From Austropuccinia psidii (lineage: Eukaryota; Basidiomycota; Pucciniomycetes; Pucciniales; Sphaerophragmiaceae): a DNA stretch of 64,000 nt. The stretch is taken from the NCBI GenBank assembly GCA_023105745.1, contig JALGQZ010000011.1:25997975-26061974 (forward strand), read 5' to 3'. A program made the position numbers and the translations under genes. Below are positions 32,532-44,658 of the stretch, one piece after another; position 1 is the stretch's first letter; the number at the start of each line of letters is the position of its first letter. Under the pieces are notes generated by a model that did no database searches, had not been told where the DNA came from, and saw nothing but the letters and a program-made list of their open reading frames with translations.

Positions 32532-32565
32532 TAAGTAATTCTTCTAGAGGATCATGGGTGGACAT

Positions 32566-34137
32566 CTAGTATATTAGAAGTTGGCATAAGATATGGCAGT
32601 TTTTGTCAGTTTTATAGCTTTCTTCAGCTTGGTTAAAGAACTCTGTGCCAATATCAGTGACACATATGCCTTCTATATGGTGCTCTTCCTGTGGTACACA
32701 TGCTGGATTTTCAGGTGTATTTGTCAGAGCCCATCTGCTAAGACCATCTGCATTTTTATGAATATTACCAGATTTATGAACTGTAGTCATATTTTCTCTA
32801 TATTCTTGGATGGCAATTTGCCATCTTAGCATATTTCTATTTGGAGTTTTCATGTTGAATAAATATTTGACAGAATTGCAATCTGTAATTACATCAAACA
32901 CTTTTCCATCCAAATGGTAGTGTAATTTATCTAAACCCCACACTAAGAAAAGGAATTCCATTTGGCTTTCTCCATACCTTGCTTCTGTTGGTGTTATTTG
33001 TCTTGAAATGAAGCAAATTTGTCCTTCAACAGGTTTGTCATTGATGATTTGTGTCTGGTGTAGTGCAGCACCTAGCCCTTCTCCACAAGCATCAATGTAT
33101 ATCTTAAAGGGTAATTTCAAATCTGGAATTAGAAGAAATGGGGAATTTTTTAAGAAGTCTTTCAGTTCCTCATATGCCTTTACTCTTTCTTCAGTCATTT
33201 CATACACTGTCTGTTGGTCACAGAGATTATACAAGGATTCAGAAATTCTTGCAAAGTATTTTATATGCTGTCTGTAATAAACAGAAAATCCTAGAAATGA
33301 TTGAATTTCTTTTTTGGTTTGGGGCATTGGCTTTAATATTAATGTTGCTACTTTGGTTTTTTCTATGCCCAAACTTAGTCCACATACAACATGTCCTAGT
33401 GCTTTCAGTTCACTGTATGCAAAATGAAACTTTTTTAAGGAAATTTTCATGTTTACTTGTACTACCTTTTGCAAGACTGTTTCTAGTCTTGTTAGGTGAT
33501 CTTCCCAAGTCTCTGAGAAAGCTGTGATATTATTCACATAGATAATTAACCATCCTTCTAACAATTATTCAGGAAATATTGTATTCATCATCCTTTGATA
33601 ATGGGAAAGTGCATTTTTTATACCAAATGGCATTCTAAGATATTCAAAAATTCCACAGTGGACTATTATCCTCAGTAGTCTTTTGGAATTGCCTGTTAAG
33701 ACATTTTGATGAAAAACCTTTAGATCATCCATGGGTGTGATGAATGTAGCCTGTGACAATTGTGTTAATGTCCCATGGATTCTGGGAATTGGATGTCTGT
33801 CAGGGATAGTATAGGTGTTTAGAGCTCTAAAGTCCCCTACCATCCTTGATTATCCATTATGCCAAGTTATAATGACAGGTGTAGTGACCTCTACCTGTTA
33901 ATTATGTCCTACTTTCCTTACTACTCCATTGTCCATTAATTCTTGAATGTGTACCTCTAAAGCTTCTCTAGCTCTTGGGCTAGCTGGGTAAGCTTGTCTT
34001 CTTAATAAGGGTGGATAAGGGTTTTCCACATTACGGATTATGTCTACCTCATGTCCAATTATGGCACCTAGTGGTTCTTTGTCAGGTGCAAAGGCATTTT
34101 TGTATTTAAATAAGAGGTCAATCAATTTTTCTTTCAA
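32566..34137 (-). pseudogene. RT and RNase H of element E, active site lost
   Basis: Pieces 34137-33898 (RT start; PYPPLLRRQAYPASP), 33843-33565 (MVGDFRALNTYT, PFGIKNALSHYQRMMN) and 33564-32566 (332 open codons; thumb, RNase H, linker). The RT motif reads YVNN (33540-33529) in place of YVDD: both catalytic Asp are Asn. RNase H shows [35 protein letters not shown] and KNADGLSRW, all catalytic carboxylates apparently kept. It ends in the RNase H-integrase linker at [11 protein letters not shown], then B3 begins. Confidence 0.85.
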
Positions 34138-34184
34138 TTTTTCTGTTGATTCTTGATTGAATTCTGCCTCTTTAAGCTGGTGAG

Positions 34185-34619
34185 CTATGAAAAAAAAATC
34201 CTTTTTTGGGTTTTTTCTTCATTCTTAATAGCTGTAATTTGTTTTCTGTTATTTAAGAAGCCAAATTTTTTCCTTTCATTGTCTCCTATTGTGAAATATC
34301 TATCTTTTTGGTTAGAGATATATATGCCATAAATTGACAAGTAGTCATTTCCAAGTATAAAATGGTTACTAGTGCAGTTGTTCATTACCACAAACTCTAC
34401 TTTCAATCTGATAAATTGTGAAGGATTAGGATAAATGAGTGTTAAGTAAATTATTCCAAGGGGCTTCATGCTTTCCATTGCACTACTAAATTTGACTCCT
34501 TGTATTGGTATAAGTTTTTCTTCCCAATCTGTTACAATTATTTTCAAATAACTCTTATCAAAACAGGTAAAATATGCTCCTGTATCTAAGTTCACTTTTG
34601 CCTCTTGGCTTTCAACCAT
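34185..34619 (-). pseudogene. Protease region of element E
   Basis: 144 codons with NLDTGAYFTC (active-site DTG kept), VEFVVMNNCTSNHFILGNDYLSIYG and RYFTIGDNERKKFGF, matching the A1 and A2 protease. It is separated from Gag and RT by stops. It would release Gag and Pol proteins from the polyprotein. Confidence 0.8.
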
Positions 34620-36708
34620 GACAATACTTATGATTGATTTTACAGCTGTATATCACATCCCTTTTGCTGGTCTGGTTCTATAAAATTTAGCATCTTGTAT
34701 GTTGGTTAGGCTTGTGTCAGATGTTCCAATTTGTGGTAAGCTTCAATTGACATCCAGTACTTCATATATCAAATCAATATTATTAACTTGTGCATTAATT
34801 ATATTAATTTCATCACTTTCATAAGTTTCTGATCCTTCAGTGTCCTTTTCAGAGTCAGAATCTTCTTTGTCATTGTGGTCTTCTGTTTCCACAATTTCAT
34901 TGATTTTTTTTAAGGAAATTATTGGCTAAGTTTCCAGCACCTCCACATTTGTGAAACTTTCTTTGCTCATTACTGTTGGATTTATTGGGCTTGAAAGGCT
35001 CTCCTGGTTTATCTTTCTTGATAAATGGCTTATTTGAGCTTTTAATGTCCAATTTATTCCAGGTTCTGCCAATGTTTGTTCTTGTCACTACGTCTTCTAG
35101 TGCATTGATATACTCTTCTGTGGAGCATGGTTATATACACATGCTTCTCAGGGGTTGTTCCAATTCTCCTCCATATTTCTTAATTATTTTCATGTGTACC
35201 ATTTTTTGTGACATTTCTGGGTAGAGTGCATTTGATATTTCAACTTATTTTAAGAACCAAGTCAAAGGTTTATCCTTGTACGAGTCAAAGAAGGAATTTT
35301 CAAATGCATTCTATATTATGTACCTCCAGGCATCATCAACCCACTTGGTGATTATTTCTTGTTTCCACCAAGACCAGGTATTTTTGCCACTTTTTTGCCT
35401 TATGCCATAATACCATCTTTTTGCAGAATTCTCAAATAGTGAGTATAATCTGGCAGTGATTAATTCATCTGGTATGTCATAATATTCTTATAACATGTCA
35501 ATTCTTTCAATAAATGACATATGGTCATATTCACCTTCTCCTGTGAATGTTGGCCACTATTTTAATTCAGGTGCTTCCTTCATTAAGACTTGGTTATTGT
35601 CTTGATGATTAAAGTCTGTTATGAATGGATTTCTTATTTCCTCTTTTGGTTTGACAGGACTTCTAATGTGAGAAAATGGGGTTGATAAATTTGGAATATT
35701 TAAGCTAGCCTCATTTATTTTATCCATTTTTTCATTAATAAGCCTTATTTCACTCTAAATTTCATCTTTCAGATTCATTGTTGCTTCATCACTTTTTTCC
35801 ACATGGTCTAGGAGTAATTCTTGGTGTGATGAAGTCTTTTCTTAAAGTTTTTCTACAGAAATGCTTGATTTGTTCAATTTTTCTTTGGGATGATCAATAC
35901 TCACATAATAACTGATTGTCAAATTGTTTTCTTTGATATCTTTTATGTATTTATACAATTCCTGTTGTCCTTGTATTAATTTTTGAGTATTATCACTTAA
36001 AACTTATGGTTTATTATCTTGAAAAGTAAATTTAATGTTATCAATTCCTTTTTTATTTTGGAAAACAATTTTTGTTAAAGATGATAAATTATTATTTATT
36101 TCTTGTAAGGATAATAAACTGTTTTTAATTTTTTTAAGAGGTAAAATACTATTTTTAATTTCTGTTAAAGTATTTAAAACATCTGGAGACAAAGGTATCT
36201 CTTTGGGAAATGAGGTTGTCTCATTCTTTGTTCCTCCTTGTCCTTGAATTCCATCAAGGTTCTGGCCATGTTGAAGAAATTGTTCATGGCATCTTTTTGC
36301 ATTTTTGGAATTCTGTAGCTTGGTGAATATGGTTTTCTACAGTTCTTCTTCTTGTTCTTCTTCCCTTCTTGGGGAAGTGGGTTGGCTTGGGGCTTGTTGG
36401 TAGAAGCTGCTGGGGTTTCTTACTTGGTTGCCTCCCTCTTTTTGGCATGGTATTCCTTGATCTTGTTGATTTGAGGCTTGGATTAGAGTGGATTCCATCC
36501 ATTGGAGTATCTCACTATCTCCTCCGCTTTGAGGAATATTTTGAGGATGTGCCAGGATTTCATCACTCCTTGGCCAATTTGTGGCAACATTTCCCAATCC
36601 TTGTCCTTGTACACTGTGTAGTACTTCTTGTACTGGCTCATGTAAATGTCTATTTGAGCCCTCTGAATGTGATTTATATCTGTTTGAGTCACTAATACTT
36701 ATTCTCAA
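34620..36708 (-). pseudogene. gag: Gag (long frame) of element E, degenerate
   Basis: Minus strand: N-terminal Ser/Gln-rich part (36708-36337), coiled coil (36192-36004 and on to 35700), capsid remnants (35600-35120; GEGEYDH near 35540, KRWYYGIRQ near 35410), and a knuckle region at 35000-34900 reading FHKCGGAGNLANNF, in which three of the four zinc ligands are lost. The original frame start is the ATG at 36888-36886, inside the predicted intron, beginning MITRRGSKYS; it stops after about 50 codons before resuming at 36708. The segment 34620-34896 is the acidic Gag-protease linker, broken by stops. Confidence 0.7.
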
Positions 36709-37113
36709 CTCTGGTTCAGATATTATGGAAATTTATGGGACTCGCCTTGGGGATATGGCATTTCCTTGTATGGATTCTGTTCCACTGGGGATTTTTCCCT
36801 TCCTTTTCCCTTTTGAGGGATCAATTCTACTTCTGAGTCCAGCCCCATCTGAATGGATGGAGTATTTAGAACCTCTTCTGGTAATCATAATTTAAGAAAT
36901 AAGAAATGAAAGTATTTCATGACAAGAATTTCTTTTTATGGCAAATTTAAAAAGGCAGTACTCACCTTCAGAGTCCTTAATGGTGGGCCCAGAAAGTCTA
37001 ATTTCTTAGATTTCTTTTTTTAATGACAATTGGTGTTGGGGATCTTTGGCAAGTTTGTTCCACCAATATTTCAACAGTGGTCTGGTTATCCTCTGCTGGG
37101 TTATCTTAAAACA
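36176..37113 (-). pseudogene. ORF1 of element E with conserved intron, degenerate
   Basis: Predicted leader exon 37113-36966 (after acceptor TTTTTAG), intron 36965-36878, then ORF1 frame 36877 down to about 36176. The frame joins as ...KDSE|EEVLNTPSIQM and later carries QIDIYMSQY, SNGWNP (compare DIYKAS and LNGWHP in A1) and PYSPSYRIPKMQKDAMNNFF (compare PYSQGYRIPKIQQDAMENVF). All these pieces are in one frame, +1 relative to the long Gag frame, as in A1. At least three stops and one indel in the leader exon make it a pseudogene. Confidence 0.55.
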
Positions 37114-37325
37114 CTAAAAAGACAAATAAATATAAGTCTTTTTATAAAAAGTCTTATTTTTGGTAAGATATTGCAATTTTCCACATAAAAATTGCCTTTA
37201 TATCTCAGAAAAAATGAAATGAAAAAGGAATGAAAAAAGATTTATTTAAATACCTTTTTTATTGGTTTTTAATATTTTTGGTATTTTATTTTTAAAGAAT
37301 AAAATAAAATGAAGATGATTATTTT
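37114..37325 (-). other. Leader of element E, left part
   Basis: AT-rich; no gene. It continues at 56879 on the other side of the element C insertion. Confidence 0.5.
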
Positions 37326-38876
37326 TGTCACAGGGGCTCTTGTGAAAATCAAGAGTGGCCCAGCACTCAGGAATAAAGAGCTCACTTTGAGGACTCCAAA
37401 GAATAAAGAAATAAGATGGAATATATTTCTTCAAAGAAGATTAAGAGTAAAGACAAGTATGACAAAGATAAAAGAGAAAAGGGAAGCCAATGGCCAAGAT
37501 GATAGAGAAAGCCAAAAGCCAAAGAGCCAACCAAATGAAGCCTCAATTAACTGTTTCAACCTTTCAGAAAGAACAATGTAATTAGTAAAGAATATGACCA
37601 CCAATATCCACTGACAGGCAAAGAAGAAAGGTGCAAATGACTGATTTAAGATTATCAGTATTTACTTTAATAAGTGGAAAGAAAATAAGGATAAAAATAA
37701 ATCCAATATATTAATTAACTGGGGAAAAAGTCCCCAGGTGATGAAAGGTGGACAGTTTATGTGAAAATCTGAAAGGCTGATCCTGGAGGGTGAGTCACCC
37801 AGCTGTATTGTCTGAATTGGGCCAATACAGCTCTGGCCATCTTGGGAATCGGACTGTGTGACTGAATTCCCACAGTGGAATATAGATTGGCCCAAATTGG
37901 CCAAGGCCATACAAAGTGCTTGATTACTACCTGTATGGACCAATTGAGTTGTCCAAGGAATGCTGTATACTTGATGCCTTGACAATGGTTGAAATAATTG
38001 ATAACATCTGAGAATTGCCCTTAGAATAGTCCTGATGAGAATTGACAACCCAACTCCTGCAGGGCTAGGTGGTTGGGGTCCTTGAATGGTCTTCTGGTAG
38101 CCACCAGGGAATTTCCAGACTGAATAGCTGAAAAATCCTCCGTTGAAATTGGTGATGGATTGGGGACTTGATTTGGAATCATGTAATTTGGTCCTGAAAG
38201 CGTAACCATTGGATTCCTAAGCAAAAAATGGTGCATAATGGTATATTATACCATATATGCACCACTCCTGGATCCTTGAGTGCAGGGTGCATTGAGGAAG
38301 GAAAAGTTTTCCCCTGAACCTGAGGGGAATCCTTGCTTGGCGCTGAGCTGATGGCCTCTGGTGTTTGCCAGAGGCCATGGGCTGAATTGTGGCCACTTGT
38401 GTTTCTTGGCCAATTTTGGATCCTAAGGTGGCTCAAGTGGGCCCACTTGTAGTTTGCAACACACCTGGCCTTGGGGGCTGAGGAGCTGCCCCCTTGGCCC
38501 CTTTTGGCCTCATTGGATTTGGGCCAAAGGGGCCTAATGGTCCCATGGACTGCGGGCTGTAGGTGGCCTAAATGGCCCAAAAAGGCCATTTAGGCCAAAG
38601 CCCCCATAATATAAGCAGTTGGGCAAAGGACCCTGGTGGTGGCTAGAGGGGCCATAGGCCCCTGGAATACTTAAAAGGCCCCCCAGCCCCCAAAACAAGG
38701 ATAATAGCCTGGGGGTTGGTGAGGTGGTAAATTGGCCCATAAGGCCAATGAAGGAAGGATATGGCCAAGAGGCCATAGAGAACCAAGAGGTCACAATTGG
38801 ATAACTGACCATAAACTGGGTTTAGGCTAGAATTGCCGCAACACCCATTGGGGGGTGATTATTTGTGGTTGTGACA
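37326..38876 (-). repeat. 3' LTR of family C
   Basis: 1551 bp, ends TGTCACAGGGGC / GGTTGTGACA. Much richer in G+C than the surroundings in 38300-38800, with repeated GGCC palindromes such as GGCCATTTAGGCC. Confidence 0.88.
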
Positions 38877-39640
38877 GTACCACCTTAACTTTAATGGTGA
38901 GCTCCTGAGCACCAAGATAAGGTACAAGCCTGTTGAGGCTGTTGAGATGGATTGGATGCAGGGATTCCTGAGTTATTGAATCTTGAAAAGAATCTTCATA
39001 CTGTTAAAGAGGTTGGCATATGAGATGAGGTTTACTTGGTCTCCTCTTGACATTTGGCTTTGGGAATTTTGAAAAATTCAATTGGCGTAAAGATTGGGGC
39101 ATTAAGAATTATAAGAAAAAAAATTTTGAATCAAATATAAAGAAAGTTGAAAATAAGAAAAAAGAGAATCTTGAGGGGGATTCCAAATCTTCACCACAGA
39201 TATTGACAGTTTATTCGAAATGGCCAAGGACCTGGAAAGCAAGATTTGATTCCAGGTTCTCACAGAGTGGCCAAGGATATGTTTTGAAAGATTGTACAAC
39301 TCTCAGGGAAGTGCACACCAGGAAAGGAACTTTCGTTTGAGAGTTACCACTCCTGCCAGTGCCATAAATTAAGGAAGATTAATGAAATATTGTATTGAAA
39401 AGTAATGACTTGGAAAAAAGTATTGAGAAGAAGAATGGTCCATTACCCCAAGTGGAAATGGCTATAGATTGGAATTTGATGTTGAAATCCAGGCCAAAAA
39501 TCTGAGTCAAAAATTGCAAAGTGCTCACAGAGTGGCCAAGGTGATCCTTACAACAGAAAAGAGTAGAATAACCCTAAAGGTGAAAACCAGGAGTGGGACT
39601 TACTTTTGGTAATTCCTCTCCCCACCAAGCACCATAAAAG
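38877..39640 (-). other. 3' untranslated part of element C
   Basis: No convincing coding sequence between the chromodomain stop and the LTR. A phrase CTCACAGAGTGGCCAAGG occurs twice (about 39259 and 39523). The purine tract before the LTR is weak (AAAGTTAAGGTGG). Confidence 0.5.
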
Positions 39641-40964
39641 TCAAGCTCTTGAATAATTGGGGCCTGGATTTTCAGGATATAAAGAATGGAAATCCTTGAC
39701 AGGTTCAGGGCAATTCTTGAGGTTTTTGGCTGGTTCCCAAGTGGATCTTTCTGAGTCTTGACTGAAACCTTTCCATTCCACCAGATACCATAATTTTCTT
39801 TTCTTGAACTTTTAATCCAGTATTTGATAGACTTCTCATTCCTCTTCTTCTTCAATGATGATTGGAGGAGGAGGCTCTTGATGATAATTTGGGATTGTTG
39901 ATGTATTGACCGGTTCAAGGAGGGAAATATGGAAGACTGGATGGATGGATTTCCTTTGAGATGGAAGGTTGAGGTGGTAACCATGAGTAATTATTTTCTT
40001 CAAGATTGGAAAAGGACACAACCATCTTTCAGACAGCTTTTTGGTGGGCTTAGTTGATTTGATGTTCTTGGAAGAAAGCCATACCATGTCACCAAGATTG
40101 AAAACAGGTGCACTTGTTCTACTTTTATCTGAATACCTCTCAAACCTGTTTATGGAAACTTCAAGCTCTCTATTGAAATCTTGCTGTACTGATTGGATTT
40201 TTGTTGATAACTTTCCAGCAAGAGTGTCTTGAGTAATGTGAACTGAGTCAAATTTTGGATCTCTTCCATAAACAGTAAAAAACGGTGATTGTTTTGTTGA
40301 AGAGTGATCAGAGGTATTGTAGCCAAATTCAGCCAGAAGGAGCCTGGTGTTCCAATCATCTTGATTATAACTGAAATAAATCCAAAGGTACTGTTCTAGT
40401 ATCTGATTTACACTCTCTGTCTGTCCATCAGTTTCTGGGTGGTAAGCAGTTGACAGATCCCTTGAAATCTTGAGCTGCTGACAAAGATTGGTTTGAAAGG
40501 AGGAAACAAAAAGTGAACCTCTATCACTGACAATGCGTGAAGGAAGCCCATGCTTTGGAAAAATATTCTTGATGAAAAAAATGGGCCAAATCTAGTGAAG
40601 TGAATGAAGACATTGTGGGAATAAAAACCACTGTCTTTGACAACCTGTCCACTATGACCAGAATTGAATCCAAGGCATTGGACAGTGGCAGTTGAGTGAT
40701 GAATTCCATTGAAAGAAAAATCTAAGGAGCATTTGGAATTGGAAGAGGTTTGAGGAGTCCAAACTTCTTGTGATGAATATTCTTGTTTCTTGAACACTGT
40801 TGACAGGATGAGACATAATCCTTGATGAACTGAGTCATGCCAGACCAGTGGAAATCCCACTTGAAAAGCTTGAGAGTCTTCTCTTGGCCAGGGTGTCCAG
40901 CTAGAGGAGAATCATGATGCTTTTGAAGGATGCTGAGATGAATTGTGGGGTCATTTGGGACCAC
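39640..40964 (-). pseudogene. Integrase and chromodomain of element C, degenerate
   Basis: Zinc domain at 40960-40770: ILQKHHDSPLAGHPGQ, then CQQCSRNK (HHCC complete). Core: MEFITQLPLSNALDSILVIVDR (from 40709), where the first catalytic Asp position holds Glu; second Asp in the IVSDR motif near 40525; YHPETDGQT-like motif near 40430. C-terminal part: HPVFHISLLEPV (near 39940), then a chromodomain with LWYLVEWKGFSQDSERSTWEP (about 39800-39735). Frameshifts and stops occur throughout. The chromodomain classes it as a chromovirus. Confidence 0.85.
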
Positions 40965-41275
40965 AAAACAATCTTTGAATAAGAAATGTTGGGAAGGGAA
41001 TCAAGAGAATAATCTTGGACAGATTTACCTTTACCCAATTATTGAAGAATACTTCTGTACTGAGAATCTTGACATAGAGCCTTTTGAATTGAATCAATCA
41101 AATTTGAAAAGGATTCCACCTTGACTGAAAAATATCTTGAAGGATGGACTTCAACCTGCTTGGTGAGCTGTTGAAAGTTCATTGGATTCTTGTTGATGAA
41201 ATCCTCCCCCCACTCCAGATAAACATTTTCCCAACATGATAAAGCATCTGGAAGAGTAGCTAGGCGGCCAGGGTG

Positions 41276-41770
41276 TTAATTTATTGAGAAGTGAAATTCA
41301 GAGAGGAATTCAGCCCAGCGGGCTTGACGGCAAGTAAGGACTTTTGAAGACATGAGGTATTTAAGTGAAGAGTGATTGGTGAGAACTTCAAAAGACAAAG
41401 AAAGGGAAAGAAGGAAAGCCCTCCAGCACTTGAGAGCCAAGACTATTCCAAGGAGTTCCTTGTCATGAATTTCATAGTTGAGCTCTGCTGGAATAGGCTT
41501 GCAGCTGTCAAATTCAATGGGATGTTTTCCTGACTCAGTACAGCACCCAAGGAATAATTGGATGCATCGGTCTCCACAATGGTGGGTAGAGAAGGATTGG
41601 AGCGGTTGTGAAGGCCTCTTTGAGCTGATGAAAATGACTAAGAGCTTCCTCATTGAGGGGGAAACAGGAATCTTTCTTGAGGAAATCGGTGAATGAACTA
41701 ATCTTCTTTGAGTAATTCTTGATGAAACGGAGGTAGAAACTGGCAAATCCAAGGAATGATTGAAGATCCT
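41276..41770 (-). pseudogene. RNase H of element C
   Basis: Open for 158 codons at 41752-41276 with frame changes in the N-terminal third. Contains HPIEFDSCKPIPAELNYEIHDKELLGIVLALKCWR and LTNHSSLKYLMSSKVLTCRQARWAEFLSEF, the normal family RNase H end. The segment 40965-41275 to its left (3' on the minus strand) is the linker to integrase and is broken. Confidence 0.8.
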
Positions 41771-41816
41771 TGAGGCTTATTGGTGGTGGCCAATTGAGAG
41801 CTTGCTGGACTCTTGC

Positions 41817-42560
41817 TCAGTCTATCTTGAGGCCCTCAGAAGAAACAATATAACCTAAATATTCCACACTAGACACGTGGAATAGGCACTTGGAGGCCTT
41901 AGGAAAACGTTTATTGGCTCTGGTTCTGGAAGGAACAGTGGACACATGAGTGACATCTTCTTCCTCAGATTTAGAAAAGACCATAATTTCATCCAAATAA
42001 ACCACAACATAGATATAAAGAAGATCATGAAAAATATCATTGACAAGGTTTTGAAAAGAGGCAGGAGCATTGGTGAGCCCACATGGCATAACCAAATACT
42101 CACAACTGCCATATTTGGTTCTAAAACAAGTCAAATGTTCACCACCTTCCTTGATTCTGAGAAGATTATATGCACCACAAAAATCAATCTTGGAGAAGAT
42201 AGAAGAACCATTAAAGACAGTAGGAAGCTGGTTCCTAGGAGGAACAGGATACTTGTTCTTCCTAGTCACAACATTGAGTTTGCAGTAATCAACACACAAA
42301 TGGAGGCTACCATCCTTCTTTTAGACAAAGAGGACAGGTTATTATGTTAAAGAGGAGCTTGGCCAGGTGAAACCTTTCTCTACATTCTCTGGAATGTAGG
42401 ACCTGAGTGTATCTTACTCCTGGTTTGATAAAGAGTAGATCACTCCAACTGGAGGTAGAGACCCCTCCAGTTTGATATGATGATCACAGGCGCAGTGAGG
42501 AGGAAGTTTCTCTTCTTTCACCTTGGAGAATACATCAAAATATTGGTGATAAGTAGAAGG
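41817..42560 (-). pseudogene. Reverse transcriptase of element C, active site altered
   Basis: The 160-codon frame 42299-41817 carries CVDYCKLNVVT, SIFSKIDFCGAYNLLRI, FRTKYGSCEYLVMPCGLTNAPASFQ and the catalytic motif YLDE (41999-41988) instead of YLDD. The upstream part to 42560 holds the RT N-terminus (LPPHCACDHHIKLEG), broken by stops. Normally copies element RNA into DNA. Confidence 0.85.
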
Positions 42561-42602
42561 AACAACCTTCATCACAGTTTCAATTTATTCTGGCTGTTCC
42601 TC

Positions 42603-43313
42603 TTAATCCAACTCCTCCTCCGGGGAGTCATGATAAGATGAAGGAGGAAGGTCCATATTCCCAAAGAAGAGATGAACTGAATATACAGAATTATCTTCTC
42701 CAACATCTTGAATCTCTTTGAAGATTTCATCTCTACAGGATAGTAATGACTGATGGGAGTTGAGGGAAGGAATATGGATAGAAGATGGAGATGATGGTGT
42801 TCTAGAATCACCAAGCAGAGCTGCACATGATTTGGAAGAAGGAAAGTCATTACTGAAAGAGTTAGAAGTATCATAATAGTCCTCATGATCAGAATTAAAG
42901 GTGATCAGCCCTTTCCTCCAATCAATAGATGGATGAAAACAATTGAGAAAGTCAAAGACCAATATGAGGTCTTCTCCCTTGGGAGTATCAATGACTAAAA
43001 ATTCCTGTTCAAAGATTGGGAATGAAGGAAGCTCAACCATATATTTAGTATGGTGAGTAACAAATAAGGAAGGGGACTCAGAGGAGTCCAAAATGATAAG
43101 AGGAATCTTCTATGGGAGTTCTGACATAGTAAAAGAATACTTGTGAGCAAACTGCTTTGCAATCAATGAGTTGGTAGCACCATAATCAATGAGAATACTG
43201 TAAAAGACATCAGAAAGAGAAGAAAAAACAAAGAATTTAAGAGAACTCTTGGCACCAGTATTCAGAATGCACAATTGTGCTCTGGATGGACAGAAGTGAA
43301 AACCATTGAACAC
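42603..43313 (-). pseudogene. Protease region of element C
   Basis: The first piece (43313-43110) holds LIDYGATNSLIAKQFA, in which the retropepsin D-S-G has become D-Y-G. The second piece (43091-42603) continues with MVELPSFPIFEQEFLVIDTP and CFHPSIDWRKGLITFN. A stop separates the two. Confidence 0.75.
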
Positions 43314-43339
43314 AACATGATCTTCACTCAGGCTTTTCC

Positions 43340-44658
43340 CTAGCTGGGAAATTTGCCTGATGGTTGGGAAAGCTTGTTTTCAGGCCTTTTTAAACAGGAG
43401 TCAAGACTATGCTTCCCACCACAATAGGTATATAGACCATCCTTAATTCTTATTTCTTTTTCAGAACTCATTAAATTGAACTCTTTATTCAACAAAGAAT
43501 GGGGCTTGTCCCTCCTCTGAAAATTCTTCTTCTTCTTTTGACTTGTGCTTGAAGACTTTTGAGGATGAGGAGAACTTGGATATGAGGCTTCAGGCTTCTT
43601 CTCTTGATGATGACTCTTCTCTTTTTGCCTATCATGGTACCTGGTATCAAGCTCCAGGGCAACATCCATTAAGTCTTGAAGAGAGTCAATTCTTAAAGGA
43701 TGGGAGGCCAACTGATCCAAAATCCTGGATGAAAATCCCTTCCTGAAATTGTGGATGAGAGCCCTTTCACCCCAATCTCCAATTCTTGAGACTAAACTTC
43801 TGAGATCAGCAATGTATAATGGTAAAGGCCCACCTTCTTTCATTATTAAAGAATCCAGTTCTGCTTCAGCTTTTCTGACTTCATTTGGGTCCCCAAATAA
43901 GGTGAAGAGTTGAAATTAAAATAAGCTCCATGAATTGAGAAGGTAATTTGGATCTTGACTGATGAGATTGGAAAGGTAAGGCCCAATCCACTTTGAAGTC
44001 CTTCCAATGAGAAATGAAGTGGCATAGAGAACCTTATTTCTGTCTTGACAGAAGTTTGCTGGATCATTATGAAAGATTAATTGGAAAGACTGAATGAAGC
44101 TTCTGACTTTGAAGGGCTGAGTCCTATCAAAACATTCTGGTGCCTTCATAGATGGAGTCTTGAGGGCTGGTGGTCTTGATGATTCAGAATATGAATCTGC
44201 CTGAATATTGGCCATAATCTGAGTCATTTCCTGCATAATGGCAAATAAGGATGGTTCAGACTGATGAGAGACAGGCTTGTCCGACTGGGCTAGAGTTGGT
44301 CCTTCAGTACCTTGGGATGCACCCACAGGAGCAGGAACACCCTCATTACCATCAGACTCTTCCTCTTCCACAGAAATCTCCTCCTCCTCTTGACCATCTT
44401 CACCAGGACCTTTGAAAGTGGTCCTTGAAAGTCCTGGGAACCCTCCAACTACTGCTGAGAATAAATTTTATCTTCTTGGCCCTCTTCCTTCCTGGATGGT
44501 GCTGCTCCTTGCATATGGGGTCCTCTATCTAATTGGGCCCTCAGTTGAGCAGCTGCTGGTGTGCCATCAAGAGGATCTCTTGGAGTTGGAGTAAGAAAAG
44601 CTTGAGCTCCGGCCTGAGATGTGGCCTGTCTTAAATGAGGTTAATGCTTAATAGGCAT
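43340..44658 (-). pseudogene. gag: Gag of element C, degenerate
   Basis: ATG at 44658 (MPIKH then a stop), an N-terminal Ala/Gln/Pro-rich region, a second stop (near 44449), an acidic stretch EEEE, capsid (44371-43916; APECFDRTQPFKVRSFIQSF), a frameshift near 43920, then 43843-43340 with the capsid end (YIADLRSLVSRIGDWGERAL) and the knuckle YTYCGGKHSLDSC, whose first Cys is replaced by Tyr. Order and motifs are typical of the chromovirus Gag in basidiomycetes. Confidence 0.85.

Larger units (their letters stand above)
29285..32565 (-). mobile_element. Family B element B3 (polymerase end), 5' part missing
   Basis: Minus-strand order: end of protease-RT linker (32565), RT, RNase H, integrase, polypurine tract, then the split 3' LTR. 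At about 32565 the sequence changes to the end of RNase H of element E, so the Gag and protease of B3 are absent and E and B3 are fused in the same orientation. Confidence 0.75.

Noticed and set aside
38179..38812. Proline/glycine-rich frames in the family C LTR (also 56558-56840) as genes
   Set aside because: They follow from the GGCC-rich composition of the LTR, have no start context and do not agree between copies.
41946..42350. Plus-strand 134-codon frame
   Set aside because: It is antisense to the reverse transcriptase of element C, which has clear family motifs.
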